The notes beneath the pieces were generated by a model. That model was not told the DNA's origin. It worked only from the letters and a program-made list of their open reading frames with translations, and made no database searches. A stretch of 48,717 bases of DNA from the NCBI GenBank assembly GCA_913061185.1, contig CAJXTI010000026.1:1-48717 (forward strand), written 5' to 3'. The position numbers were made by a program, and so were the translations under genes. The DNA is from an uncultured Oceanobacter sp. Its GTDB lineage: Bacteria; Pseudomonadota; Gammaproteobacteria; Pseudomonadales; Oceanobacteraceae. Below are positions 17,714-27,039 of the stretch, piece by piece. Position 1 is the stretch's first letter. The number at the start of each line of letters is the position of its first letter.

Positions 17714-18397
17714 ATGAGCATGGTTCGCTTTGATCAGGTGAGCAAACGCTACGCTGGGGGAAAGGAAGCGCTCAGTGGTGTCAGTTTTGAACTGGAACGC
17801 GGTGAGCTGGCTTTTCTTACTGGCCACAGCGGGGCCGGTAAAAGCACCTTACTGAAGCTGATGATGTTGATGGAACGTCCGTCTCGTGGTCAGGTGTTTG
17901 TTGATGGCCAGAATCTCAATCGATTGCGCCAGGGGCAGGTACCCTATCATCGTCGCAAGGTTGGTGTGGTCTTCCAGAACCATCAGTTGCTGTTTGATCG
18001 ACCGGTTTACGACAACGTTGCATTACCCTTGCAGATTGCGGGCTATTCACCACTCGACTGCGCCAGGCGAGTACGTGCCGCGCTGGATTCCGTTGGACTG
18101 TTGCATCTGGAGCAGCGTAATCCCATTGAATTATCTGGTGGTGAGCAGCAGCGCGTCGGTATCGCCCGTGCGGTTGTCAATAAACCATCGTTATTACTGG
18201 CCGATGAGCCGACAGGTAACCTCGACCCGGAGTTATCAGCAGAAATCATGAATCTGTTTGTACGCTTCCAGCAAGTCGGCGTGACGGTATTGATAGCGAC
18301 TCACGATATCGCCCTGATCGAGCGTATGGGCAAGCGCCGCCTGATTCTTGATCACGGTCAGATGGGAGGTGATCTCCATGTCGGCAACGCCGGATAA
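17714..18397 (+). CDS. ftsE: Cell-division ABC transporter ATPase FtsE
   Basis: A 227-residue ABC ATPase that works with FtsX at the division site to activate septal amidases through EnvC-like proteins. Walker A (GHSGAGKST), the signature LSGGEQQRVGIARA, Walker B (LLLADEPTGNLD) and the H-loop (ATHD) are all intact. Starts 3 bases after ftsY and overlaps ftsX by 20 bases, so the two subunits are translationally coupled. Length is standard. Confidence 0.97.
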   Translation: MSMVRFDQVSKRYAGGKEALSGVSFELERGELAFLTGHSGAGKSTLLKLMMLMERPSRGQVFVDGQNLNRLRQGQVPYHRRKVGVVFQNHQLLFDRPVYDNVALPLQIAGYSPLDCARRVRAALDSVGLLHLEQRNPIELSGGEQQRVGIARAVVNKPSLLLADEPTGNLDPELSAEIMNLFVRFQQVGVTVLIATHDIALIERMGKRRLILDHGQMGGDLHVGNAG

Positions 18398-19418
18398 AAA
18401 GCGCGGAGCGGTAGCCTCTTCCCGTCGAACCGCAGTTGGCAATCAAACAGCCCGATCGGCCGGTACCTCCTCGGGGGCATCGGCACAGAAAATCGGCATC
18501 GGACATCGTGTTGTTGCCTGGCTGGCCCATAACCAGCTGGTGGCAGTGGAGACGCTGCTGACATTACTGGCCCGTCCTGCCTCCAGTCTACTCACTTGGC
18601 TGGTTGTTGCCATCGCCTTGACGTTGCCCGGAGCGTTGTGGATGTCGTTAACCAATGTTGAACAGTTAAGCGGCAATTTTCAGCAGTCTGGGCGCATCAC
18701 CTTGTATTTACAGTCGGGCACAACCACCGCAGACGGGCTGGCATTGGAGCAACGGATCCAGCAGCTGGGGTCTGTTGTTGAGACTGAATATGTCAGTGCC
18801 GATCAGGCCCTGGCACAATTCAGCGAAGCCAGCGGACTGTCGAATGCCCTGGATATGCTCTCAGAAAATCCCTTGCCAGCGACCATTCTGGTCGAGCCAC
18901 CACTAGGGCTGCCAGCCGAGCAGTTGCAACGCTTGCTGGAACAGCTGGAATCGTTCCAAATTGTAGCAAGAGCACAGCTGGATATGGCCTGGTTGGAGCG
19001 ACTGCGTTCCATTCTGGCGTTAGGGCAAAGATTGATCTGGGTGTTGGGTATTATGCTGGCGCTGGCTATTTTGCTGGTGGTGGGCAATACCATCCGCTTA
19101 TCTATTGCTGCACGAGTAGATGAAATTCGAGTGATCAAGCTGGTGGGGGGAACCGATTCCTATGTGCGCCGTCCCTTCCTTTATACCGGTTTGTGGTATG
19201 GCATGGTTGGAGGGCTGCTGGCCTGGTTGATGTTGATTGGTTGCTGGCTACTGCTCAGAAATCCGGTGGCGGAGCTGTCATCCTTATACGGTTCCGGATT
19301 TGAGTTACAACCCTTGTCTGCCAGTGCCGCTCTGACACTGTTGCTCGGGGCCATGTTACTGGGCTGGTTAGGCGCGTGGTGGTCGGTCAGTCGCCATTTA
19401 CATGAGATAGAACCCTGA
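18378..19418 (+). CDS. ftsX: Cell-division protein FtsX
   Basis: A 346-residue membrane subunit of the FtsEX complex. After a basic N-terminal tail it has one helix (about 70-92), a periplasmic domain of about 120 residues that would bind the amidase activator, and three further helices (about 220-243, 268-292 and 315-337), the usual FtsX topology. I place the start at ATG 18378, inside the end of ftsE, because a very strong ribosome-binding site (GGAGGTGAT, 18365-18373) precedes it; a TTG 30 bases upstream lacks one. The N-terminal cytoplasmic tail is long and Ser/Ala-rich. Confidence 0.96.
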   Translation: MSATPDKKRGAVASSRRTAVGNQTARSAGTSSGASAQKIGIGHRVVAWLAHNQLVAVETLLTLLARPASSLLTWLVVAIALTLPGALWMSLTNVEQLSGNFQQSGRITLYLQSGTTTADGLALEQRIQQLGSVVETEYVSADQALAQFSEASGLSNALDMLSENPLPATILVEPPLGLPAEQLQRLLEQLESFQIVARAQLDMAWLERLRSILALGQRLIWVLGIMLALAILLVVGNTIRLSIAARVDEIRVIKLVGGTDSYVRRPFLYTGLWYGMVGGLLAWLMLIGCWLLLRNPVAELSSLYGSGFELQPLSASAALTLLLGAMLLGWLGAWWSVSRHLHEIEP

Positions 19419-19467
19419 TGTATGGGTTTGTGGTGAGATTGTTCCTGCAATGGAACTCAGTGCTGGC

Positions 19468-19497
19468 TTGGATGTCGGAGAAACCGGGTGCTACACT
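19468..19497 (+). promoter_or_regulatory. Possible rpoH promoter
   Basis: TTGGAT (19468-19473) and TACACT (19492-19497) are 18 bases apart in the 164-base gap between ftsX and rpoH. Each box is a partial match to the sigma-70 consensus. rpoH commonly has its own promoters downstream of ftsX, which supports the place but not the exact site. Confidence 0.3.
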
Positions 19498-19582
19498 GCC
19501 CTGTAAATTCAGATTTTGTAGCGACCCCACTGCAGTTTGCGTGGTCAATTGATTCGCTACCTTGTCGCTTATGGAGTATGTA

Positions 19583-20455
19583 ATGAACAAAGGCTTGCAA
19601 GCCGTCGATGCGCTGTCTCCGGGAGCCAATCTCGAGGCTTACATCTCAACGGTTAATGCGATTCCTATTCTGAGTGTTGAAGAAGAACGTGAACTGGCCA
19701 ATCGCCTGCACTATCAGGAAGATCTGGAAGCTGCGCGCCGTCTGGTTATGGCTCATCTGCGCTTCGTTGTTCATATTGCCCGCAGTTATTCCGGTTACGG
19801 ACTGAACCAGTCTGATCTGATCCAGGAAGGTAACGTTGGCTTGATGAAAGCGGTTAAGCGTTTTAATCCGGAAGTTGGTGTTCGACTTGTGTCGTTTGCT
19901 GTGCACTGGATCAAGGCCGAGATTCACGAGTTTATCTTGCGCAACTGGCGCATTGTTAAAGTGGCAACCACCAAGTCACAGCGCAAACTGTTCTTTAACC
20001 TGCGTAGCCAGAAAAAGCGTCTGGGCTGGTTGAGTCAGGATGAAGCCAAATCCATAGCAGCCGATCTGGGTGTTGAAACCCGTACAGTTTTCGAAATGGA
20101 AGGTCGTTTGAATGCTTATGACGCTGCGTTTGACGCTGGCGTTGATGACGACGACGAATCGGCCTATCAGGCTCCAGCTTATTATCTGGAAGACAAAAGT
20201 GCTGACCCGGCACTGACGGTAGAAACCGAGAATTTTGAGCAGGATGCCAGTGAGCGTCTGGCCTCGGCACTGAGTGACCTGGACGACCGGAGCCGGGCTA
20301 TTCTTCAACAACGCTGGCTGAGTGACGATAAAGCCACACTGCACGAGCTGGCTGCCATGTACAACGTATCTGCTGAACGTATTCGTCAGCTGGAAAAGAA
20401 TGCGATGAAAAAACTTAAAAATGCGATGGGTGGGGCCTTGGTTCCGGCCGTATGA
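19583..20455 (+). CDS. rpoH: Heat-shock sigma factor RpoH (sigma-32)
   Basis: A 290-residue group 3-like sigma-70 family factor directing RNA polymerase to heat-shock promoters. Regions 1.2, 2 ([35 protein letters not shown]) and 4 ([19 protein letters not shown]) are present, and the RpoH-specific box QRKLFFNLR lies between regions 2 and 3. I choose ATG 19583, preceded by GGAG at six bases; earlier in-frame starts lack this. The position after ftsEX is standard. hslR and hslO, usual members of the heat-shock regulon, lie 5 kb downstream. Confidence 0.97.
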   Translation: MNKGLQAVDALSPGANLEAYISTVNAIPILSVEEERELANRLHYQEDLEAARRLVMAHLRFVVHIARSYSGYGLNQSDLIQEGNVGLMKAVKRFNPEVGVRLVSFAVHWIKAEIHEFILRNWRIVKVATTKSQRKLFFNLRSQKKRLGWLSQDEAKSIAADLGVETRTVFEMEGRLNAYDAAFDAGVDDDDESAYQAPAYYLEDKSADPALTVETENFEQDASERLASALSDLDDRSRAILQQRWLSDDKATLHELAAMYNVSAERIRQLEKNAMKKLKNAMGGALVPAV

Positions 20456-20823
20456 TTCCGTTACATAAAAACTGAGACATCAAAAGAGTCATCTCGGATT
20501 GGCGTGAAACAAGGAACGCGGCAGTAAAAACGGCTCAACGTTGAGCGGACTGCCGCCTTATATACATTAATCCTCCCGCTCTGGACGGGATTCGCCAGCT
20601 TGATGCAACGCCATTCTCATCATGCGTAGCCATCTGCCTGCATTTGATGCTGTTGTGTTGTGAGGCATTGTGACGAGGCAACAAACCATAGCGAATTCTG
20701 GTGGTTGATGGTACTGTTTATACCCCCTAGGTGTTGCTGACCGGCATATTCCCCCATGATTTCCTGCTTAAAAGCGTTTCTGAAAAAACAATTTATCCTC
20801 TCCATCTGTTCAGGAACCTGCCC
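20456..20823. other. Intergenic region between rpoH and cidA-like gene
   Basis: About 370 bases without a convincing gene. It contains the nested hairpin described separately. A minus-strand open frame (20620-20877) runs into the cidA-like gene and is read as a shadow. No clear promoter for the cidA/lrgB pair was found by eye. Confidence 0.5.
20518..20556 (+). terminator. Nested hairpin after rpoH (possible terminator)
   Basis: An outer stem GCGGCAGT (20518-20525) / ACTGCCGC (20549-20556) encloses a perfect 14-base palindrome GCTCAACGTTGAGC (20533-20546). It begins 63 bases after the rpoH stop. There is no downstream T-run, so it is either an atypical terminator, an RNA stabiliser, or a regulator site at the inner palindrome. 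Confidence 0.45.
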
Positions 20824-21156
20824 ATGTCCGGCTTGCTGATCCTGCTTGCCTTTCTGATGGGTGGCACTCTTATTCAATATTGGACGTCAGCTCCGATTCC
20901 CGCTGCGATTATTGGCATGCTGTTGTTGCTGGTTTTTCTGATGATCCGGCGCAAGGTTCCTGCCGCGCTGGAAGGTATCACCAAAGTACTTGCCCCTATT
21001 TTGCCGCTGTTTTTAATCCCGGTGAGCGTCGGCATTGTCACCCATGAACAGTTGGTTAAGGAGCACGGCCTGGTGCTGTTGCTCATTCTAGCGATCAGTC
21101 TGATACCTGGTACGCTGGTGTGTGGTTGGATCATGTCGCAAGGCAAGCGCTCATGA
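20824..21156 (+). CDS. CidA/LrgA-family holin-like membrane protein
   Basis: A 110-residue protein with about four hydrophobic segments, of the CidA/LrgA family. These proteins act with LrgB/CidB partners and are linked to murein hydrolase control, programmed lysis or metabolite export; which applies here is unknown. The segment PIPAAIIGMLLLLVFLM is the family hallmark. The start is ATG 20824, with AGGA upstream; the frame extends further upstream without coding character. It overlaps the lrgB gene by 4 bases (ATGA). Confidence 0.9.
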   Translation: MSGLLILLAFLMGGTLIQYWTSAPIPAAIIGMLLLLVFLMIRRKVPAALEGITKVLAPILPLFLIPVSVGIVTHEQLVKEHGLVLLLILAISLIPGTLVCGWIMSQGKRS

Positions 21157-21845
21157 CGGTGTTGCTGCATACTCCGTTGTTCTGGACGGCATTAACCATT
21201 GGCTGTTTTTTACTGGGCCAGCATGTGTACCGGCTGACCGGTAACCTGGTGCTGCTGCCTCCGATTCTGACTGGCTTTGGTCTGGTGATTATGACCTTGA
21301 AGCTGACCGACACGCCGTACTCTGTATATATGGAAGGTGGACGGTATCTGCACGATATGCTGGGGCCAGTTATCGTGATGCTTGCGGTGCCGCTATTCCA
21401 GCAATTAAAAGCGCTGCGCCAGGATGCTATCCGTATTGCTCTGGCGGTCACGCTGGGCAGTGCTACGACGTTGGCCTGTGCTTGGGGGCTGACGATCTGG
21501 TGGATTGGTGATCCGATGCTGGCGCAGACGATTCTGACCAAGTCTATTACGACCCCGGTTGCGGTTGCTATTACCAGTCAGCTGGGTGGTGATCCGTCGC
21601 TGGCGGCTGCCTTCGTTATTCTGACGGGGTTGCTGGGAGTGATTGTGATATTGCCGACTATGACCTTGCTACGCATACGCCAGCCCGAGGCCATCGGGAT
21701 AACACTGGGAGTCTGTGCTCATGCGATTGGCACCAGCCGGGCACTGGAGCTGGGTGAGCGGGAAGCGGCCTACGCGGTAACCGCCATGACCCTGACTGCC
21801 ACGCTGCATGCGATTGTATTACCCCTGGTGGCCGGTCTGCTCTAG
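21153..21845 (+). CDS. LrgB/CidB-family membrane protein
   Basis: A 230-residue protein with six or more hydrophobic segments, partner of the CidA/LrgA protein just upstream. Family features include KSITTPVAVAITSQLGG and HAIGTSRALELGE. Start ATG 21153 overlaps the upstream TGA, indicating coupling. LrgB-type proteins occur as a membrane complex with the small holin-like subunit. The next gene, a hybrid kinase, begins 197 bases later; there is no evidence that it controls this pair. Confidence 0.92.
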   Translation: MTVLLHTPLFWTALTIGCFLLGQHVYRLTGNLVLLPPILTGFGLVIMTLKLTDTPYSVYMEGGRYLHDMLGPVIVMLAVPLFQQLKALRQDAIRIALAVTLGSATTLACAWGLTIWWIGDPMLAQTILTKSITTPVAVAITSQLGGDPSLAAAFVILTGLLGVIVILPTMTLLRIRQPEAIGITLGVCAHAIGTSRALELGEREAAYAVTAMTLTATLHAIVLPLVAGLL

Positions 21846-22042
21846 CCAGAGGGCGCATTTATCAATGACGGCGCTCGAAATGACGAGGATACCTTTCTTC
21901 GCTCGCGACATGTTTCGATGCACCCTATACTGGGCGAATGGGTGTACTGCGACCAGGTGCTCCCGATTCTGTCGGCCTGATGCTTGGCGTTTGAACCTAC
22001 GTCATTGCTACTCGCGGGCGCATGATCGCTCAAGGAATATCG

Positions 22043-24211
22043 ATGTCGTTTAGCTCTCGCCAACAGCTGATTCTGACTGCCACCGCCCTGATTGCGGGAG
22101 CCGGCGGCATCATGGGTGTAACGGCTTTCTTGCTTGCCAGGGGTGCTCCGGACGTCAGCGCGCTGAAAATACTGGCAGGCGTGGCCATTCTGGCATTGGT
22201 GTTTGTCGGTGCCTTGGTGAGTGTTATCAGCTACCACCTGACCCGCCCGGTTACCGATCACTATAAACAGCAGCTACTGCAGCAGGGTTTTACCTGGGAA
22301 CACGTCAGCGGCATTGTGCTGCGCGTCAATGTGCAGCAGCTGATTCTGGATGCCAATCCGAACTTCCAGCAGCTGTTCGATCTTCGCCCTGGCTCTTACC
22401 TTCCCAGCATTCAGCGGCGTAATGAGCGAGAGTTAATTCAACAAAGGATCAATCAGTCTCTGAGCAGCCAGTCGATGGTTGATTTCGAGGCCAGCCTGCT
22501 TGACCGTTACGGCGAATGGGGCCGCTGGGCGCTGCAGGTTCGTCCCTGGCAACAAGACGACAATCATCAGATATGGCTACTGGTGACCGGTGATGACATT
22601 ACCCAGCGTTATTTTATGGAAGCTCAGTTGCGCGAAGAGCAGCAACGGCTGTCGACTTATCTCAACACCATGCAAACCCTGCTGATCATTTGTGATGAAA
22701 ATGGTCACGTGACGCGTATTAACCCGCAAGCACAGCAACTGCTACAAATACCGGATGAACAGATTAATGGCTATCCGCTTAGCTACCTGATCCCGAGGCA
22801 AGCCACTCTTGCTGTTGAACGCGAATGGCAAAATCTGCTCAGCCGTCACAATGGCAGTTTGTCGCTGGAGTTTCCGGTACTGTCCTCGACGGGTAAAGAG
22901 CACACTATCAGCTGGCGTATGACGCGTCTGACCAGCGCCAATGCCATTCAGGGAGAGGTCTTGCTGGCAGGCCTGGACATCACCGAATCCGTAGCCAACC
23001 GCCTCGCCCTCGAAACGGCCAATAGCCGAATCCGCGAAGCGCTGACCCAGGCAGAGCAGGCGAACCACTCAAAGTCCATTTTTCTCGCTAACATGAGCCA
23101 CGAAATTCGCACGCCCATGAACGGTATTCTGGGTGCGACCGAATTAATTCTTGATTCCAGCCTGAGCACAGAGCAACGCCACTATCTCGACATTATCTAT
23201 AACTCATCGCAAACCCTGCTGGAAATCCTCAATGATATTCTGGATCTGTCAAAAATCGAATCGGGCAATCTGGAACTGGAACATATTGATTTTGACCTGA
23301 ACCAGCAACTCAGTGATCTCAAACAACTGTTTGATGAACCCATCCGACGCAAGGGACTGGCGTTTATCTATTATTACGACGGTGATATTCCTCAGTACTG
23401 GAATGGCGACCCCAAGCGTATTCGCCAGATCATCACCAACCTGATCAGTAATGCGATGAAATTTACCGAACATGGCCAGATTGAGGTGCGGGTTACCGGC
23501 AGCCAAGCGGAAGGCCCTCGCTACGATATCCATATTGCCGTCGCGGATACCGGTATCGGCATTGCCAAAAGCAAGCAGGAACAGGTCTTTTCGGCCTTCC
23601 GCCAGGCAGACAGCAGTACCAGTCGACGTTATGGAGGCACCGGCCTCGGTCTCACTATTTGTCGGCACCTGGCATCTGCGATGCAGGGAGAGGTGGCATT
23701 ACAATCCAGTCCAGGGGTGGGTAGCACATTTACCCTGCAGCTGCCGCTGCGAGCCGCCAGCCAGCCAGCGGTTAAACAACGTCCTTTGTTACAGAGCACC
23801 GCGCTGGTGGGCCGAATATTGCTGGCCGAAGACAACGAGGTCAATCAGCGTGTTGCTTCCCGCATGCTGGAAAAGCTCGGCCTTGAATGCACTGTCGTCA
23901 GTGATGGCCGCGAGGCGTTGCAGGCGCTGCAGCAGGACACTTTCGATCTGATTCTGATGGACATCAACATGCCGGTATTGGACGGAATTCAGGCCACTCG
24001 GGAAATACGACAGCTGTCGGCAGATATCAGTCAGATTCCCATTCTGGCTCTGACGGCCAATGCCATGATGGAAGACCGACAGCGCTGCCTGTCAGCGGGC
24101 ATGAACGGTTTTGTCAGTAAACCCATTCGCATGGAAACTCTGCGCACCGCTTTGGTAGAACTGCTCCCCACCCAGGCGTCGCCTCAGCCAGGTAGTACCT
24201 CACCCTTGTAA
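22043..24211 (+). CDS. Hybrid sensor histidine kinase with receiver domain
   Basis: A 722-residue membrane sensor. Two helices (about 8-30 and 42-66) precede two PAS-like domains (about 75-195 and 200-320), then a HisKA domain with phospho-acceptor His353 (ANMSHEIRTP), a HATPase domain (NLISNAMKF, DTGIGI, GGTGLGL) and a receiver domain with phospho-acceptor Asp640 (LILMDINMP). No Hpt domain is attached, so the phosphate probably passes to a separate Hpt protein. The start is ATG 22043, with AAGGA upstream; an ATG seven codons earlier is possible. The 3' end overlaps nudE on the other strand by 28 bases. Its signal is unknown. Confidence 0.95.
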   Translation: MSFSSRQQLILTATALIAGAGGIMGVTAFLLARGAPDVSALKILAGVAILALVFVGALVSVISYHLTRPVTDHYKQQLLQQGFTWEHVSGIVLRVNVQQLILDANPNFQQLFDLRPGSYLPSIQRRNERELIQQRINQSLSSQSMVDFEASLLDRYGEWGRWALQVRPWQQDDNHQIWLLVTGDDITQRYFMEAQLREEQQRLSTYLNTMQTLLIICDENGHVTRINPQAQQLLQIPDEQINGYPLSYLIPRQATLAVEREWQNLLSRHNGSLSLEFPVLSSTGKEHTISWRMTRLTSANAIQGEVLLAGLDITESVANRLALETANSRIREALTQAEQANHSKSIFLANMSHEIRTPMNGILGATELILDSSLSTEQRHYLDIIYNSSQTLLEILNDILDLSKIESGNLELEHIDFDLNQQLSDLKQLFDEPIRRKGLAFIYYYDGDIPQYWNGDPKRIRQIITNLISNAMKFTEHGQIEVRVTGSQAEGPRYDIHIAVADTGIGIAKSKQEQVFSAFRQADSSTSRRYGGTGLGLTICRHLASAMQGEVALQSSPGVGSTFTLQLPLRAASQPAVKQRPLLQSTALVGRILLAEDNEVNQRVASRMLEKLGLECTVVSDGREALQALQQDTFDLILMDINMPVLDGIQATREIRQLSADISQIPILALTANAMMEDRQRCLSAGMNGFVSKPIRMETLRTALVELLPTQASPQPGSTSPL

Positions 24212-24753
24212 TGCCCGGCCAGATACGCCTGCGCCAGTGCCAGTGCAGCCACTGCTCGGCCTTCTGAAAAATCGGCACGCTGATACAGCGACAACAGATC
24301 GTTTAATTTCCAGGGAATCAACTCCAACGGCTCCGGCTCATCACCTTCAAGGCGAGAAGGAAACAGGTCACGGGCAAGCACCACGTCAATACCACCACTC
24401 ATATAGCTGGGTGACAGACTCAAGCGTTTGAGAAATACAAACTCGCGGGCGCCATAACCAATCTCTTCCTGTAACTCCCGGTGGCAGGCATCACGCATCG
24501 ATTCGCCCAGATCGACGGCCCCTTTGGGCAGCGTCAGCGTATAATCCTCAATACCGCCACCGTACTCCCGAATCAACGCTACCGTATCGTCATCCAGCAA
24601 CGCCACCATCATGACGGCACCAGGGCCGCCCGGCATCAAGCGCTCATAAGTGCGCTCCACGCCGTTACTGAAGCGTAGCTCCAACGACTCGACACGGAAC
24701 AAACGACTCTGGGCGACGATGGAGCGATGCAGGATCTGAGGTTTTTTATCCAT
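24184..24753 (-). CDS. nudE: ADP compounds hydrolase NudE (Nudix)
   Basis: A 189-residue Nudix hydrolase that cleaves ADP-ribose, NADH and Ap3A-type compounds. The Nudix box runs from Gly78 to Tyr100 (GAVDLGESMRDACHRELQEE and the following IGY), matching the GX5EX7REUXEEXGU pattern fully. Divergent from yrfG by 44 bases, as in enterobacteria, where nudE, yrfG, hslR, hslO and pckA are neighbours. This synteny favours NudE over the ADP-ribose pyrophosphatase NudF. Confidence 0.94.
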   Translation of the reverse strand: MDKKPQILHRSIVAQSRLFRVESLELRFSNGVERTYERLMPGGPGAVMMVALLDDDTVALIREYGGGIEDYTLTLPKGAVDLGESMRDACHRELQEEIGYGAREFVFLKRLSLSPSYMSGGIDVVLARDLFPSRLEGDEPEPLELIPWKLNDLLSLYQRADFSEGRAVAALALAQAYLAGHYKGEVLPG

Positions 24754-24797
24754 GTCAGGCCTGTTTAAATAGCTGAAAACCTGTTGAGTATAACCCT

Positions 24798-25484
24798 ATG
24801 CGCCCGATCGACTGGCAACAAATCGACACTGTGCTGCTGGATATGGACGGCACCCTGCTGGATCTGCATTTTGACAATTACTTCTGGCTAGAGCACCTGC
24901 CAGAGCAATACGCCCGTCACAAAGGACTCAACAAGGCCGACGCACTGGCCGAGCTGAGCAGCAGTTTTGTTGGCCTGCGTGGCACCCTGAACTGGTACTG
25001 CCTGGATTTCTGGAGCGAGCTGACCGGCTTGCCTATTGTCGAACTGAAAAAAGATGTTGCCGACAAAATCGGTTTTCGGCCTTATGTGCGCGAATTTCTC
25101 AACACTCTGGCGCAACTCGGCAAACGTCGGGTAATCGTCACCAACGCCCATCGTGACAGCGTTGATCTCAAGCTGCATCACACCGGCCTGGATCAATACG
25201 TTGATCGCATCATCAGTTCCCACGACTACCGTGAACCGAAAGAGCAACAAGCGTTCTGGAACCATCTGTTACAGGACGAACCCTTCGACCGGCAACGCAC
25301 CTTGCTGATAGATGACAGTCTCGCTGTGCTAGAATCTGCCCAACGCTGGGGCATTCACTACCTGTTGGCAATTCACCACCCAGACAGTGAACGCGAGCCA
25401 ATCAGCCAGGATCAGTTTCCCGGCATCCATCATTTTGACGAACTGATATTTGACTCACAGGACGCTGCTGACCGTGATGACTGA
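24798..25484 (+). CDS. yrfG: GMP/IMP nucleotidase (HAD family)
   Basis: A 228-residue HAD-superfamily phosphatase. The nucleophile motif DMDGT (Asp15, Asp17) is near the N-terminus, motif II is VTNAH, and motif III/IV residues lie in EPKEQQAFW and LLIDDS. E. coli YrfG dephosphorylates purine nucleotides such as GMP and IMP. It lies immediately before hslR, whose start overlaps its stop by 8 bases, the same order as in E. coli. Confidence 0.92.
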   Translation: MRPIDWQQIDTVLLDMDGTLLDLHFDNYFWLEHLPEQYARHKGLNKADALAELSSSFVGLRGTLNWYCLDFWSELTGLPIVELKKDVADKIGFRPYVREFLNTLAQLGKRRVIVTNAHRDSVDLKLHHTGLDQYVDRIISSHDYREPKEQQAFWNHLLQDEPFDRQRTLLIDDSLAVLESAQRWGIHYLLAIHHPDSEREPISQDQFPGIHHFDELIFDSQDAADRDD

Positions 25485-25881
25485 TAACTCCATCAAAATC
25501 CGCCTCGACAAGTGGCTCTGGGCGGCGCGCTTTTTCAAAACCAGAGCGCTAGCCAAACACGCGATTGAAGGCGGCAAGGTGCACTACGACGGTCAACGCT
25601 GCAAAGTCAGCAAGTTAGCCGATGTTGGCGCCAAACTGACCATCCGGCAGGGTTTTGATGAAAAGGAAATCATCATCACCGCACTGTCTGATCAGCGCCG
25701 TGGTGCCCCCGAAGCACGGCTGCTCTATGAAGAAACCCCTGCCAGTATCAAGCAACGGATGGACAATTCAGAACAACGTCGGGTACTGAATGCCTCAATG
25801 CCTATGCCCGACCACAAACCCAACAAAAAAGAACGTCGCGATATGCGTCGTTTTGAACAGGTCCATCAGGATCTCGGCTGA
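25477..25881 (+). CDS. hslR: Heat-shock protein Hsp15, ribosome-associated
   Basis: A 134-residue S4-domain protein that binds free 50S subunits carrying a nascent chain and helps recycle them after heat stress. The S4 domain is at residues 6-65 (IRLDKWLWAARFFKTRALAK, GGKVHYDGQRCKVSK), followed by a basic tail. The start is ATG 25477, overlapping yrfG by 8 bases; a longer frame would begin inside yrfG without a ribosome-binding site. Followed by hslO after 19 bases. Probably transcribed with RpoH-containing polymerase, but I did not identify a heat-shock promoter. Confidence 0.95.
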   Translation: MTDNSIKIRLDKWLWAARFFKTRALAKHAIEGGKVHYDGQRCKVSKLADVGAKLTIRQGFDEKEIIITALSDQRRGAPEARLLYEETPASIKQRMDNSEQRRVLNASMPMPDHKPNKKERRDMRRFEQVHQDLG

Positions 25882-25900
25882 ACGTTACAGGTACACCGAT

Positions 25901-26776
25901 ATGTCATACCGCAGCGCTGACCAACTGCAGCGATTTTCCTTTGATGCCGCTCCGATCCGCGGAGAAGTTGCCCACGTCAACACCACCTACCAGGATATTC
26001 TGAGCCGCCAGTCGTATCCGCTACCCATTCGGATCGCCCTGGGGCAGTTACTGGCTGCGACCGCATTGATGAGTGCCAGTCTAAAATTCAAGGGACGACT
26101 GACCTTGCAAATGCGCCTGAGCGGTAACATCTCGTTGCTGCAAGCCGAAACCAATGAGCAAGGCCAGCTACGGGCGATTGCCCGCTACGATACCGAACAG
26201 TCGTCAGATGCATTGGGCTTTGACCACGAAGGACAATTGGTGATTACCCTTGAACCTGACCAAGGACAGCGTTACCAAGGCATCACCTCGATAACAGAAG
26301 GCAATATCGCCACCGCCCTGGAAGATTATTTTAACCAGTCTGAACAACTACCCAGCCGCTTCTGGCTCACCAGCGATGGCAATCAGGCCGCCGGATTCAT
26401 GCTGCAAAAACTACCGGCCAGCCAACACAACAGTGATAACCAGCAAGAGATCGATCAGGACGCCTGGGATCGGGTGGCGCATCTTGCCGCCACGATCAAG
26501 GATGAGGAGTTGCTGACGCTGGAAAATGACCAGTTACTGCAACGCCTGTATCACGAAGAAGACGTCCGCGTATATCCTGCCACTGTGCTGTCATTTGCCT
26601 GTACTTGCTCGCGTGCCCGGCTGGCCAATGCCCTGCATCAGGTCGGTTACCAGGCATTGACCGAGATGCTGGAAGAATCTGGCAGTATTTCCATCAACTG
26701 CGAGTTTTGCCAACAACACTACGAATTCGGCCAACATGACCTGACGGAGCTGTTCCCTGAGAACAATTTGCATTAG
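25901..26776 (+). CDS. hslO: Redox-regulated chaperone Hsp33
   Basis: A 291-residue holdase activated by oxidative unfolding. The four zinc-binding cysteines of the redox switch are present as CxC (Cys234, Cys236) and CxxC (Cys267, Cys270) near the C-terminus. The N-terminal chaperone domain spans about 5-180. The start ATG 25901 gives the usual MSYRSADQLQRFSF beginning; the frame extends back into hslR but that part is not coding. Paired with hslR as in E. coli. Confidence 0.96.
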   Translation: MSYRSADQLQRFSFDAAPIRGEVAHVNTTYQDILSRQSYPLPIRIALGQLLAATALMSASLKFKGRLTLQMRLSGNISLLQAETNEQGQLRAIARYDTEQSSDALGFDHEGQLVITLEPDQGQRYQGITSITEGNIATALEDYFNQSEQLPSRFWLTSDGNQAAGFMLQKLPASQHNSDNQQEIDQDAWDRVAHLAATIKDEELLTLENDQLLQRLYHEEDVRVYPATVLSFACTCSRARLANALHQVGYQALTEMLEESGSISINCEFCQQHYEFGQHDLTELFPENNLH

Positions 26777-27039
26777 GTTACTTCCGCCCCGGTCGCTGTT
26801 ACAATTGTTACAATAATCAGAAAGCGCACCATCAGTATAAAAAATCAGCGAATATAGCGCCGGGTTATCCGGGTTATTGATCTGACCAATAGCAGGAGAC
26901 TTAGCGCACACAGCATTTTCTGGCATACTTGCGCGTCTCATTGATCGAGTATCGTCTGCAGCACACAGACGGGTGTACGAATTTTTGGTAACGGCTCATA
27001 TGGCCGTCCACAACTGCGAGGACCCTCCAGGGTATCGAT
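26777..27039. other. pckA upstream region
   Basis: A 263-base gap. It contains an AT-rich stretch with the repeat TTACAATTGTTACAATAAT (26799-26817) and a direct repeat CCGGGTTAT near 26862-26879. No -35/-10 pair with normal spacing was found. It presumably holds the pckA promoter. Confidence 0.35.

Noticed and set aside
26924..26940. TGGCATACTTGC before pckA as a sigma-54 promoter
   Set aside because: The GG and GC pairs are not separated by the required ten bases, so the match is only superficial.
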